Assembly: GCF_901933205.1 (NCBI RefSeq)
Contig: NC_044571.1
Coordinates: forward strand, 13,767,235-13,831,234
Direction of reading: 5' to 3'
From: Camarhynchus parvulus
Taxonomy: Eukaryota > Chordata > Aves > Passeriformes > Thraupidae
DNA length: 64,000 nucleotides
In this document: positions 12,701 through 24,284 of the stretch, piece by piece
How positions within the stretch are numbered: the stretch's first letter is position 1
Layout of the letters: every line of letters begins with the position of its first letter
Position numbers and translations under genes: made by a program
The notes under the pieces: model-generated
What the model saw: only the letters and a program-made list of their open reading frames with translations
Told to the model about the DNA's origin: nothing
The model's database searches: none

Positions 12701-15700
12701 GTCTTTGAGACACCTTCTGCTTTCCATCACCTTGGAGGAGCAGAACTGCCCTACCCTCACTGAAAGAGGAATGAACTGAGGCACAGAGTGGGTGTGGAAT
12801 TTCCCAAAGCTGCTCTGGGGGCTGGTGGCAGAGTTGTTAAAGCACAGGCTTTCTTGGCCCCTTCATTCTGGCTGTGTTTGTCCAAGTTTTCTAGTTCTCA
12901 CTAGTCTGAACCTTTTAGAACAAGTCTTCTTGCTCCTCAAGCGTGGCTTTCAACCAGCAAACATGGCTAGGTTCATATAAATAGCTATCACTGATTGTGC
13001 TGGCCCAGGCAGGGTGTGGTTCCTCTGCAGACAAAGCACCGACTGCTGCAACTCCACCTCTCCCTCCTTCCCCAGCTGCACATTCTCAACCCTACCCAGG
13101 AACTGCAGATTGTGCCACCAAACATGGAAATCCAATCAATAAAAGAGGTCCTCTGCTGCACTGCCTGCAGCTTGGGCAAGGGAGAAGAGGGGATTTAAAC
13201 ATGCTTGAAGTGCTACAGGACTGGATTGTTGGAAGTTTCGGGCAATCTGCACTACCTGCACACACTGCCACATGGCAACAGTATTCCCTACTCCTGTGTT
13301 GTCCCTCCTCTCTTACTCATCTCCAGATGTGGAGTGCTCAGGGCCACAGCACACCCCCACTCAGTCCTGGCCACCAGGGCTGTGCCATCGCCTGCAGAAA
13401 GCAGGGAGCACATTTCTCCCTTCTTCTCTGTGCATGCCAGAGCTGTCATGCTCACACATAAAGTGCTTTCATCAGGACAACTGTGGAACATTTTCACACT
13501 GATGCGCTCACTGGGGGCTTACTTGGCACCATTAATAAGAGACCTCCATGGCTCATCATTAGTAAAAGTGCAGGGAAGAAGTCACAGGCCAGACTCTGAT
13601 TCCACATGGCATGCAGAGAGAGGAAAGACAGACTGCTGCTCCAAAGAGACTGTCACTCCAAGGAATCAGTTTCATGTGAGTCACAGATCCTCCACACTGA
13701 CGTTCCCACACTAGGGGACTGGAGCACTGGGAACTGTTTCAGCATTTTCCACCTCCCAGGAAAGAGCTGCCAAGAGATTTCAATTCAAACAAAGAAATTA
13801 CTGAATTGTTAAATTTACAGAATGACTGTGTTACCAAGAGCAGCAGATGTTTAAAGGGAAGAAATTCAGGGTTTGGAGCAACACCTAGACACAAGCAGAA
13901 TACTCACATTCCTGCTGTGAAATCTGTAAACATTGTTGAGCGAGGAACCCACATACCAATGCACGAAGTAGTGGAGATCACCTACAAAGAAAAGGGAGGA
14001 AGGTTGTATGAAGGGCAGAGAGCTCATGTGGCCCCTGTGGATTTTCAGGGAAGCCTTATTTTCAGCATTGAATTTTATCTCGTTTCCATGTTAACTTACT
14101 GGAGCTGCAGCATTAATCCAAATTATGATTGATCTTTTGGAGGAGGGGATTTTCCTGTAGATGTAGATTGCTTCCTCTATAAACACCAGAATGGCAATGA
14201 GCGTCATCAGAGTCAAGGTTGCAAAGAGAAGTCTCCCTGGAAGGTCAAGGCCTGCAGAGAGAGAAAAGAAAACAGACAGTTCTGATTTATTTCATAAGTT
14301 TTTCAAATATTGATGTAACCATACCATCTCTGAGGGGCTTCTTTGCCTTATTCCTGCAAATACTTGCACTCATCCCTAGTTACACAGGCAGACACTGACT
14401 CCACAGAACATTCAAGTACTGAAGTTCATGACTAAATCTTTCCAGGATCCACAGACAGCAGGCAGGAAGAATACGCCTTCACCTTCTGAAAGCGTTATGC
14501 AATATGCCTTTCAGAAAGGGGGAGTACCAGGACAAATATCCTGAGATGAATGTAAATATGTAGCAGAAATAAATACATAATCTGGGAACTTTTCCAGGCA
14601 GGCTACAAGCAAACATGTATTCTCTCAGTATTAGTTCTCTGCTTCCATCATACACTTATAGGAATGTTACAAGTAACTTCCTTAGGCAGGCAAACTTACT
14701 AGAAGCTCGGTGGAATTTTGTCGGGCACACGAGCAATGTAAGGAAAAGTCCCTGATAGCCGAAGCCTGAGATAAAACTTGGTGTCTTCACCAAAATCTTT
14801 TTTGCTTCTCCCTTAAACATTTCAACATTTACCCATAGATTATAGGTTTTATCATTGGTATGGGTATGAACTTTGACCCACAACTGACAGCTGAAGGGCA
14901 TTTTCTCCCAAGGGATGTGTTTCCAGAGACAAAAAGTGGAGTCATGCTTAATTCAGGAGAAGTTCATGCTCATCATCAGTACTAACTCCTGCCGGACCCG
15001 CAGCCTATCAGAAGGCAAAGCAGAGCCTCTGCCCCAGCCTCTTTAACCTAACCTGCTTCAAAAACCCCGGCACTTCCAGACTTGGCTGCAGGCGGGGCAG
15101 GGCGCGTCTCAGTGACATCTCCACTCCCTAAATCTCACCGGAGGGAGCCCGAGACCCGGCGCGGCTCCAGGGGCCGGTTCGGGGCTCGGTTCGCAGGTGC
15201 TGCCGCACCGCCCCGTTGTTCTGAGCCACCCCCGCCGAGCCCGGGCCGGGGCCGTGCCGGGCTCCCGCCCTGCCCCAGACAGACGGGTGCTGGCCTCCGC
15301 TCGGGGATTTCCTCGCCGGGGAAAAACGGCGAAGGGGCACGCAGGGACAGGGACAGGGGATGGGCAGGGACAGGGGGTGGGCAGGGGCGCAGTTAGGGAC
15401 AGGGACAGGGGATGGGCAGGGGCGCAGTTAGGGACAGGGACAGGGGATGAGCAGGGACAAGGGGACGGACAGGGACGGGGGCACAGGCAGGGACAGGGGC
15501 ACAGGTAGAGGCAGCAGCACGGACAGGGGCAGGGGCACAGGCAGGGACAGAGGCAGGGGCAGGGCCGCGGGTGGGTGCCGAGGGCGCTGCCGGGCAGGGG
15601 CCGCCCCGGCTGTCCGGCGGGCAGCCCCCTCTCCTCCCGCCCCGCACTTACTCCGGAGAAGCTCCTCCGAGTAGGGCGGCTCGCTGGAGCCGCAGGAGGG

Positions 15701-15730
15701 GTCCAGGGTCCCGTTCGCCTCGCCCTCCAT
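6528..15730 (-). CDS. SLC51A: Organic solute transporter subunit alpha-like (SLC51A family), 8 exons, complete
   Basis: Joining eight minus-strand exons (15730-15652, 14251-14100, 13981-13908, 12574-12416, 9836-9725, 8821-8675, 7306-7201, 6715-6528) gives 1,017 nt, or 338 residues, close to the roughly 340 of SLC51A. All introns are GT-AG and all phases agree. OST-alpha is a plasma-membrane subunit that pairs with OST-beta (SLC51B) to move bile acids and conjugated steroids by facilitated transport. Family marks seen: the [10 protein letters not shown]...[10 protein letters not shown] first helix; WVPRS (residues 88-92); a Cys run in [11 protein letters not shown] (about 137-147; known as a palmitoylation-type motif); ALWISCF...GIMFR; KFALYQ; and VVYRRKYHD near the C-terminus. 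Hydrophobic segments lie at about 33-52, 70-90, 98-116, 161-181, 198-220, 236-258 and 278-296, which fits seven helices. A sequon occurs at N6. The start ATG is in a strong context (GCAGCCATGG). Identity as an OST-alpha family member is secure. Whether it is the SLC51A orthologue or a paralogue is open, so the symbol is provisional. Confidence 0.92.
7201..7306 (-). CDS. SLC51A: OST-alpha-like coding exon 7
   Basis: 106 nt, acceptor TGGTGCAG|TTT, donor ATCAT|GTAAGT. It encodes [34 protein letters not shown] plus one base. The CAPPLSS segment corresponds to CSPPYSS in mammalian OST-alpha. The exon was found from splice sites and frame because it does not form a long open frame of its own. Confidence 0.85.
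8675..8821 (-). CDS. SLC51A: OST-alpha-like coding exon 6
   Basis: 147 nt, acceptor TTCTCAG|GTG, donor TATCAG|GTGAGA, phase 0 at both ends. It encodes [20 protein letters not shown] through [12 protein letters not shown] to IIPKFALYQ. It aligns closely with the ALWINTF...KFALFQ block of mammalian OST-alpha. Confidence 0.93.
9725..9836 (-). CDS. SLC51A: OST-alpha-like coding exon 5
   Basis: 112 nt, acceptor TTATCCAG|GC, donor ACAAT|GTAAGT. It completes Arg155 and encodes [20 protein letters not shown] to NYVLYN, the fourth hydrophobic helix and a following loop. Confidence 0.9.
12416..12574 (-). CDS. SLC51A: OST-alpha-like coding exon 4 (cysteine run)
   Basis: 159 nt, acceptor CTCCTAG|ATTT, donor ACCAG|GTGAGT. 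It encodes [14 protein letters not shown], then [11 protein letters not shown], then [18 protein letters not shown]. The five cysteines are coded by five consecutive TGC codons, so the motif is also a small coding microsatellite. This stretch is the clearest fingerprint of the OST-alpha family. Confidence 0.93.
13908..13981 (-). CDS. SLC51A: OST-alpha-like coding exon 3
   Basis: 74 nt, acceptor CTTTGTAG|GTG, donor GGAAT|GTGAGT. It encodes [20 protein letters not shown] and the start of the third helix. The WVPRS motif matches the WIPRS of mammalian OST-alpha. Confidence 0.9.
14100..14251 (-). CDS. SLC51A: OST-alpha-like coding exon 2
   Basis: 152 nt, acceptor CTCTGCAG|GC, donor TCCA|GTAAGT. 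It completes Ser27 and encodes [13 protein letters not shown] to WINAAAP, which is the first transmembrane helix followed by the basic loop KIPSSKR. It ends in phase 0. Confidence 0.9.
15340..15565. repeat. GC-rich minisatellite in intron 1
   Basis: Repeats built on GGGACAGG, GGGCAGGGGC and GGCACAGGCAGG words. One longer unit, 'cagttagggacagggacagg' followed by 'ggatgggcaggggcg', occurs twice in tandem (about 15390-15450). The G-run density on the plus strand gives many potential G-quadruplex registers next to the first splice donor. Confidence 0.8.
15652..15730 (-). CDS. SLC51A: OST-alpha-like coding exon 1
   Basis: Encodes residues 1-26 plus one base, starting [11 protein letters not shown] and ending ...EELLR. 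Donor CGGA|GTAAGT. The ATG has purine -3 and G +4. The ending [14 protein letters not shown] aligns with the N-terminal SACFSQPP...QLL region of OST-alpha, so no exon appears to be missing between exons 1 and 2. It sits inside a CpG island. Confidence 0.85.
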
Positions 15731-15919
15731 GGCTGCGCGGAGCCCCGGCCGTGCCGGGGCTGGGCTCGGTGCGTGCCCGGCCGCCGGTCCCTGCCGAGTG
15801 CGGCGGCGATGCGCGGCGCGGTGCCGGCGGCCGGGCCCGGTTAATGATTACCCCGAGCCGGGGCGGGCAGGGACCGAGCCCGCGCTGCCTCCTGGCGCCC
15901 GGCACGGCGGCACGGGCAG

Positions 15920-16185
15920 CGCCGAGCCCGGGACAGTGCATAGCCCGGGGCAGTGCATAGCCTGGGGCAGAGCCGAGCCCGGGGAGTGCCGAGCCCGGGC
16001 ATGCATAGCCGGCAGTGATAGCCCGGGACATGCATAGCGGGAGCACCCGGATGCACAGTCCGGGGTCATAGCCCGGGAGCCCGACATGCAGCCCGGGGCA
16101 GTGCATAGCCCGGGACAGTGCCCAGCCCGGGGCAGCGCCGAGCCCGCGACAGTGCATAGCCCGGGGCAGCGCCGAGCCCGGGACA
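15920..16185. repeat. GC-rich minisatellite upstream of exon 1
   Basis: Diverged tandem copies of a unit close to GAGCCCGGGACAGTGCATAG, with variants such as CCCGGGGCAGTGCATAGC and CAGCGCCGAGCCCGGGAC. It lies immediately upstream of the OST-alpha-like start, inside the CpG island, and may change in length between individuals. Confidence 0.8.
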
Positions 16186-16500
16186 GCGCGGCCACCCGGC
16201 GGCCGCCCCGCCTGCCACGGGCCCGGCTGTTCCCGGTGGTCCCTGTGTCTCTACCCGGCCTCGGAGGAGCTGCTTGCGGCGCCCAGCCGGCCCTGCCCGG
16301 CCCATGTTCACAGCCCCAGCGTGTCGGGGCACTTGGAGCCGGGTCTTGGCAGCCAAGGGGCGCTGGAGCAGCCCGGGGGGACGGGCGGGATCCCCAGGGC
16401 CGTGTCCGCCTTCTCTCCAGCCCCAGGGCTCGGGCAGAAGCTGCTCTGTCAGTGGGGCAGGTGTTTGAGGGACTTTTCATGGAGCCCTTCACCAAAGGCT

Positions 16501-19270
16501 TCCCGATGGACTTGGCTGCAACGAGGTGAGATGCTGATGGGGAGCGCAGGGAGGGCAGGAATGTACCGAGAGATTCTACGCTTTCCCTCTGCTGGAAGGA
16601 TTCTTTTCTGCAGCCCGAGGGCTTCCAGGCTGTTTCCAGGAAAAGGGAATGAGTACTGAAATGATGGGATTTTGTGACCCACCAGGTTGTTCCGGATACT
16701 CGGGCTGAAGGCTGGCCAACCCTAATGGTTACTGCGCTGGGTGACAAAAGGACAGGGACACGCTGTAACAATGAGCACAGAGGGTGTCGGGGGAAGGAGG
16801 ACAGTCCTTATTACCTGTGCAGGGATAAACGATTGCCACTCATGAAAAAGATCCTGGGGGCACAGTGGACAGTCTTCAAAAATGACAGCAAGAATCAGCA
16901 TGAGACAAAATAAAAGGACTGTGAGAAATTTGTGGATAGAAAAAGGAAGACACAAAACAGCTAAAATACATATGGAGGCCTCCCTACACCATTGTGGTGT
17001 TCTAGAAAATGGAACAAATTGGAGTGGGGAGGTGAGGAATTTAGGGGCATTTTTAAGCACCAAGGGCCCTTGTGGTAAGAGCTGTCATGTTGCAGTTTTC
17101 CAGGATTTCCAAAGTTTTTACAGTTTTTACAGGAAGGACAGGCCGGACACTGAAACACTGCCAGCAGGAACACAAGGATGCCGGGGAGAACAGGACTGCT
17201 TACTGTCTAACACAGCAGGTACCCAACTGAGAGAAGGCAGGCTCCTTCCAGAGTGGCAGGATTTGGGAGCAAGACAGATGAGAATACTGACAGCCTGGTC
17301 TGCTACTGTCAGGAGACTTGGTTACAGATCAAAGTAATTTATTTTGAGTCCTCCTTGGCATTGCTGGTGTTGTTTTCACTGCATTGAGAGGTGAGGATGA
17401 AAGCCTTTCACCAGAAGGGATGTGACAGTAAGCGGCTGTTGGAATGTGGTGTCTGCCCAATTCTCACATCTGCCCAGAGCATTCTCCACCCAGCACATCT
17501 GCTGCTGCCCAGCTGCAGAAACATACAGGCAAAATCCATGAAACACTGTTCCAGCTTATTTTGTATTTGAAAGTCTGTTTTCTCATCCTGAAGAAACAGT
17601 TGCTGGTAGAGAGGGAAATTACCTCAAAAGACCATTCATTTTCTACAGTGTTTGCTTGATTTTTTTACCAACTATTTTCAGGTGGTCACATATTCCAAAA
17701 TGTGACCAAAAACTCATTAGGATTGCTGAGATTTAAAGATGGCCCAAGGCCTTTGAATGTTCTTCCTGAGCAGACACAACAGGATTTCCATCTGTTGTTC
17801 TTTGGGATGCCAGCTCCTGAAAGCTAGAAATAGAACCCCCTTACTTGTGAATTCCTTTTTCTGAATGGGGCAGGTTTGGCAATGCTTGTGTTGAAGACAT
17901 TCATACACTAAGTATAAGAGACTCAAGAATTCCTTGAACTCAATAACAGTTTTGGATTTGACAGTATTATTTAAGCCATTCAGAAATACCAGTTTGGAAC
18001 AAATACTGCAGCAGACACTGAACATGGCATTAGAGAATTTCCTGTCTCAAACCTATAGAAAATTACCAGGTTGAAGTTTAGAGGTTAAGGATTAATTCCC
18101 ACCTGATGCTGTAGGGGTCCAACTCTCCAGCTCTCTTCTTCTACTGGAGCATCTTGTGCAAAATAGAGTCTAAAAAGAGAACCACAGACCTACTGTGATT
18201 CCATTTGCCATTTTTGGGTCAAACATTGGACCCACTTCCTTAAAAGCTGCCATAATGTCCTGGAGGGAGCGTGCATCACCTCTTCCTCACATTCTGGGCT
18301 GTGTCTTGGCAAAAATATTTGCCTGACAGTGTTTAAATGTGATAAAGCAAACTGAAGAATGTGCCATGATCCCTCAGTTACCACACCAGAGGTCTGCTGC
18401 TCTGTGCTCACTTTCTTAGACCAGGCTCTTCAGCTCTGCCCTCTCTGCTCTGCCCTCTAAGCATCAACAATGAATCCTTTACATTCCCATAAGCCTGAGT
18501 AGGTTTTCTCCTAGCTTCACTGTTTGGTTTTTGGTTTAACCTTTTCATTCAATATATTGTATTTTCCATGAAAAATCAACCAACTAACCAAACCCCAAAG
18601 CCACCTTCTGCACTGGATGAGTATTTATAAATGCATCACCTATCCATTTAGATGCATCAAGGGATTGTCACAGGTCCTCAGAATAAAAACCACCTCTGAA
18701 CACAGTTCCCTTCCTCTGTTGACCAGGGGCTGTCGAGTTCTTTGTGGCTCAGGCCCCCTCCAGACACTGCACAGCTGAGACTTGTTCTTCTCAAGAAACC
18801 TTTGCTTCCACTTTGCCCCTTTGCTTCCGCTTCTGTTCATCTTTTAAAGAGCACTGCCGGTGCTTGTCTTTCTTCCATTTTTGTGATGATTTTCATTTTC
18901 ACCTGCCTCACTGCAGGGATTAGTGGGTCCTCTCAGCTCTGTGGAACAGGAACAGGATGCCTGTTGTAGTCATTGTCCCACGGCATGGGGTCCAGAGGAG
19001 CTGATGCCATCGGTGGCATCTCCCTGAAGGAGCAATATTGGCCTTCAGAAGGTGACACAGCCCCTCCACCCCATGTTGGGGGGCTAAACCTACAGGTAAA
19101 ATCCTGATGTCAGCCCTGAACAGCAGAACACCCTGCAGGTTATCTTATGGGACAAACTCAAAGCTCCATTGCACAGGATACATAGGATAGGCTATTGCCT
19201 TTTGGATGTAGGAAGGACAGCAGACATCAGCATCATCAGCACACATGGGAAAGATGGGAAATGCAGCCCC
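16501..19270. other. Intergenic, no gene seen
   Basis: Upstream of the OST-alpha-like gene. Open frames are short and do not resemble known proteins. No paired splice sites with a conserved reading frame were recognised, and no clear repeat apart from short direct duplications such as 'gtttttaca' twice near 17117. Confidence 0.45.
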
Positions 19271-19385
19271 TTTCACAGAATCATTTGTTCTGAGAAAGAC
19301 CTTTAAGATGATTGAGTCCAACCACAAACCTAACACTGCAAACAGTTCTGAGGCAAGGTTAACCCACCTCCTGGAGGGATACACA
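19271..19385 (-). mobile_element. CR1 LINE 3' tail fragment (antisense)
   Basis: A short reversed CR1 end: CACAGAATCATTTGTTCTGA, then 'aaagacctttaagatgattg', then 'agtccaaccacaaacctaac'. The standard bird CR1 tail reads almost the same. Only about 115 bases are recognisable. Confidence 0.75.
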
Positions 19386-22300
19386 GACTTCAAAACCTTT
19401 ACATTCCTTTAGTCAGTGAAAATGTACATCACCTGGAGAAGGTTCAGCTGATTCTGAAAGGGCTTCAACAATTGTGAGCTCCAGGGACAGATACCTATAT
19501 GTGGAGCAGCTGCCTTTGCTAAGTCAGGTTGAAAAACAAGGCAAGGCAATTCAGGTTCAGTTGTACAAAGTAAAGGATTCCAGTTGTAGATGAACAAACT
19601 CCAGAGGTGCCAGAAGGAAAGGTTACTCTGCCTGCCTGATTCTCCTCTGCTGACAGCTCTGGTCATGTGTTGCTATAGGACACAAAATAACATGACGTGG
19701 ACACACAGTTCTTTCAAGAGTAGTTCTTTCACGAGTACTTTTAATTTTTGATTCTAACATTTATAGATTTCTAAAAGTGGCAGTGGATTGGAGGATGACA
19801 GTGCCACTTCTCCACTGACACTGGATAAACCAACAGTTTATCAAATTTCTCTTCTTCTGTAAAAGAATGCAAAACAATAAGTTACTTACATAAAGTGTGT
19901 GACAAAGGTCGTTACAAGACTGTAAGAAGGCTTAAAAAACCAGGGTGACAGTCGTGGACCTCCAATCACATAGATAAACCAGTCAGTTTGACAGAGACAA
20001 ATTATTTGAGCTGTTTAACCTCCTCCCACTGCCTTTGCTTAAGACAATTTTGCGGCTAAGTGATGCAGGGTGGTAAACTGAATCATCCCAGAAAGAGCCT
20101 AACACTCATCAATGGGAGACAAAATTATCCTTTTAAGTGCTGTTGCTGGATTTGAAATGCTGCATTTTTTTGTACACTAGTTTCATGGAAAAGGAGGTAG
20201 AGCTTCAACAGTACCTCTGCTAGAGTGTGGACACAGGGAGCACTATAGAAGTACTTGCAGCTATGCTTATATGAAAGGATGTGATCTATACTGATGCAAG
20301 AAACTCATAATGTCAGTAAAAATTCGTGTAAAGGAGTCTTTAAACTTGGGTTAATATCTCAATACAATGAAAGCAACTGGTTCTTCATTTTTTGTTGTGA
20401 TGGACAGAGAGCAAAAAGAAATAACTATAAAGAAAAGGAACATTCAAACAAAGGAAGGAAAAAATTAAATATGAGAGGAAAAATAATACTAACTGATCAT
20501 TTAAAATAATGCCAAAACCTAGACTTAATTCCTTCACTCTCAGGAAGAGAGGTATCTCCAGTTCCCTGTAGAAGAAATTTAGATTTCCTCTGTGTGCTGT
20601 GCCTAAACAAAGCTATGCTTTAGTCAAACATGAAGCACTAGATGAAAATTCAGAGCAACTGGGTGAAATTACAGGAAAGGAAAACCAACTTTTTGAGTTC
20701 TTGAACTGTTCAGCAGAGTTCAAGATAACAGGACAAATTTGTGTTAGAAAAATAAGTCATAAATTTTCAGTGCTATAGGGAACTGTACATTAAATTTCTC
20801 ACAAGTTTGGATACCCAGATAGGAACCAGAAGAGTCAGCTAAAATTGTTCAGATTTCAAAGGAATGTACATGTTTAATAATTAAATTAAATCCTGTTTTT
20901 CAGCTATGGCATAATATACAGTTGGATGTACATGCAAGTCTGCCTTTTCCACTATAAATCTGTGGATTTTTCACCAACCACCAGAAATAAACTACCCATT
21001 TCAGGAAAGGGGGGATCATTAATGTAAGAAAAGGAACATCTGTATCACTGTAAAAGAAATTAATAAGGGGATTTGCTTGTTCTCTGGATTATGACAGCAA
21101 GTATAAAAAGAAATAAATACAGTCACGACAATGAAATAAGGATAACAAAACTGAATTGTAATTTTAGTGCTTATTCAGGTGGACAAATTTCTACATTAAA
21201 AAGAATATCAGGTGTGCCAGAAGCTTTCATGCTCTTAAGAGGAAAGCTTAGACAAAGACTCTTATCAGTACAGAAGCAATAAAAGAGAAAAGAGGGAGGC
21301 TTTCATTAAATCTGAAGCTAACAAGTGTGATTTTATCTTACTTCCAAAGCAGCAGATCAGTTTCTGGCAGCCAATAAAGGGCAGAAATACAGAGACAGAA
21401 TCAAACTATTAATTTTTTAATGTATTGTTACACTTTCCTCCAGTTACAAGTAATCATTTGCCCTGTCTTACCCTTTGAAAGTAACTTAGGAGCAATTGCC
21501 TGTGTCAGTAGAATAACAGAAAGGAAATTCACGGTACTTCATGGTAGAACAAAGAGCTGAAAGAACCTTATAAAATTAGGATCCCAAACTGGTGGGAAGG
21601 GGGGTAGCCAACAATCAGCGTCCTGAGGGAGAGTGGAGGCAGGGAGTGCATTTTCCCTGCTCTGATAAAGTACACATATTTGATTGCAGAGCTTTTCAGC
21701 AACGGGAGAAGTTTTTCCCCAAAGGAGTGTTGATGAGCAGTAAGACAAATATGCCTCAAGGACCAGGTAAATGCCACTCTGAGAGCATCTCACAGGTATC
21801 CAAGGGGACTGATGGGCAAAGACAAACCTCACAGATCTTGAGCATCAAAGGGAATAGATAAGGATTAAGAAGTTCTGTCTCTAGGGTGAATTTATGTGGA
21901 TTTTCCCTTTCCAGTCCTGATTTAAAACCCCCAACTTCTAGACAGGGCTGTCAAGAATTTTGACGTTTTGTGTCAAAAATGCCAGTTCATCTGAAGGGAG
22001 GATTCTGATAAGAGTGGTGATTTTTAAAAGATTTATTGTCAGGAAGCTATTTTGTAACTTTGGTTTATGTAAAAACATTTCAGCTTGACATTTCCTACAG
22101 GAATTGTTTTGCATCTGCTGTTCAAATCAAATTTTGAAATATGAAACATTTTGAAAATCATTAAAATAAAAAAGTAATGTAAATAAAAATACTTATAATA
22201 TAATAATGCTTCAAAGTGAGGAAATTACACACAAATTCATTGTTTTGTTTTGTTTTTTTAATGGAAGTTTCTGCTTTTCAGCTTGATTCAGGACACCAGG

Positions 22301-24284
22301 AAAAGCTGAGAACCTCTTTATGGAACAGGGTTTCCAGAGCCAAAACCATTCTGGAGATTATGGTTTCCAGCAGTTTCCTGGAGGGGAGAGCAGGGGTCCC
22401 TTCAGAAGTTCCTGCAGTTAATCTGCCTGGGGCAGCTCAGGCACTGTGCCCTCAATGACTCAGCCTGCTCTTTTCACAACAGTCGGTGCTGGGCAGGACA
22501 CATCATGCACTTCTCCCAACAGGTCACAACATGACAGAAATGTTTTCTGCTCTCTCTGTACTGCTATTACTGGGAAGGAAAACAAAACCCAAACTCAAAG
22601 CCAGAACATGCACACAAAACTGCAAAACTGTAATATGATATTATAATTAAAATATTGTAATATAATTTAAAACCCAAAACACAACATGCTCCAAAACTAG
22701 GGATATATTATTTTGTGGAGCAAGGAGAAAAAAGCACATATGAATGCAAAATGTTGTCAGCATGGGCTTTAGTCACCATGGCACTGAGACTGCCTGTGCC
22801 AGCAGCCTGGGCATGAGTGAAATCCTGCACTGCCTACCTACAAAATCAGTTCTACAGCCTGAAACTGTACTTTTTACCTTTATATAAAGACAGTCTGTGG
22901 AAAAACTGAAGCTCCTACTTGTTTGGCTTTTTTCCCTCTAAATAATTAATAGAAATTTTATTTTGAAAGTTACAGTCAGGAAAAAAAATATGTTTTCAGT
23001 TTCTTGCTGTTTGAAAGCTACCTCAGTGCTACAGCTCTTCCTACATGCATGGGAAATTAGTGGTTTAGAAAACACTGAAAAGCCAAAGGCAGTGTCTGAG
23101 TTTGTAGTGAACTGTGAAGGTGAAAGAAGAGCACAAACATCCACATTCAATTTTGAATTTTTGTCCTCTAGTCCATGCACAAACAGACCCAAATGGAGAG
23201 ATGAATAGGTTTGGTAGAGAAGGAAGAGCATCTGAAGCAGAGTTTGGCTGGAAAGAAAACACAGAATTATGCTTCAAATAAACATTAGGTACACATTTGT
23301 AATAGCTCAAAGAGGCACTGTCTGCAGATGAAAACTGGAAGCTGGGCTTCAGCCAAACACCTGAAGTGTGCAGGGATAGCTGCCTGGTCTGGGATGCTAT
23401 GAAACAATGCACAGGTCACAGTAAACCAGAAAATTCTGAAACTTGTTAGCAAGAGAAAGGCTGCATGGCCTCTCTAGTGCATCTCCCTGCCTTTGGGCAA
23501 ATGACGTCTGTGCCTCTGATCCATGTGTTGAGGAATTGTGCCCCAGACACGAAACTGCAAATCCAGGGGCAGGTCGTGTCATGAGGCTGGGGGTGCCCCT
23601 GCTCAAGGACTCACAAACCTTGCTGAATTGTTTGTGGTTCTGCAGAAAAGGAAAAAAACACCCTAAAACAATAACTTGCAAAAGACCCTGTAGCCTTCTT
23701 CTGCACACCCCTGGAGGTTCTTGCAACCTCTGACAACCTGTGGTGACCCATGAGGGGTTTTCCCTTTGTAATTGGTGTGTGTGGGGTACTTGCACTGTCA
23801 CCCCTGGGGGTTCCACTGACTCTCCCCCAGCTCACAGAGACAGGCAGGGGCACCTCAGGCTGCCAGAGGCAAACGAGGCATTGAAGAGAGCAATTGGGTC
23901 CTTCCAATGGTCATTTTTTGTGATTTCCGGTATAAAACAGCAAAATACTCACATTGTGCTGATATTGCCTTGATAATGAATAACCTGTACCACTCTGGGG
24001 TTTATGATACTGTTCTCTTAAAATGTTTTGTTTCCTTTGCATCTTCATTTGGGCAGAAGCAGGGGTCTTGTGAATACAGTGAAGGAGATTTACAATAGCT
24101 GTGGTATCTGTTTAGTTTTGCCAAGAACTATTTTGGAAGTCAAGCAGCCTGAGTTTGAGCTTTTTTATCTGTGCAATGGCAGAAGTGCACCTGTGTGGAG
24201 GAAAGGGTCCCTCCAGAGATGGATGCAGGAGGACAAGAAATATTAATGTTTCTTGATCATCACATGCTGTTTCTCAAGGCCATT
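19386..24284. other. Intergenic, AT-rich, no gene seen
   Basis: No coding exon, RNA gene or recognised repeat. A short tandem duplication, 'agttctttcaagagt' then 'agttctttcacgagt', occurs at about 19709-19740. Very AT-rich patches lie near 22120-22210 and 22620-22680. Confidence 0.4.

Larger units (their letters stand above)
15000..16500. promoter_or_regulatory. CpG island at the 5' end of the OST-alpha-like gene
   Basis: A sharp switch from AT-rich flank to dense GC/CpG sequence, centred on the exon 1 start codon at 15730. GGGCGG-like and CCCGGG-rich blocks are frequent. This is a typical promoter-associated island; the transcription start probably lies just above 15730, on the minus strand. 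No TATA box is evident. The long open frames across it on both strands, up to 307 codons, are compositional artefacts. Confidence 0.75.

Noticed and set aside
15848..16771. 307-codon minus-strand frame and its overlaps upstream of the OST-alpha-like gene
   Set aside because: Runs through a GC minisatellite and the CpG island; the translated peptide is a repeat of the DNA unit and resembles no protein family.
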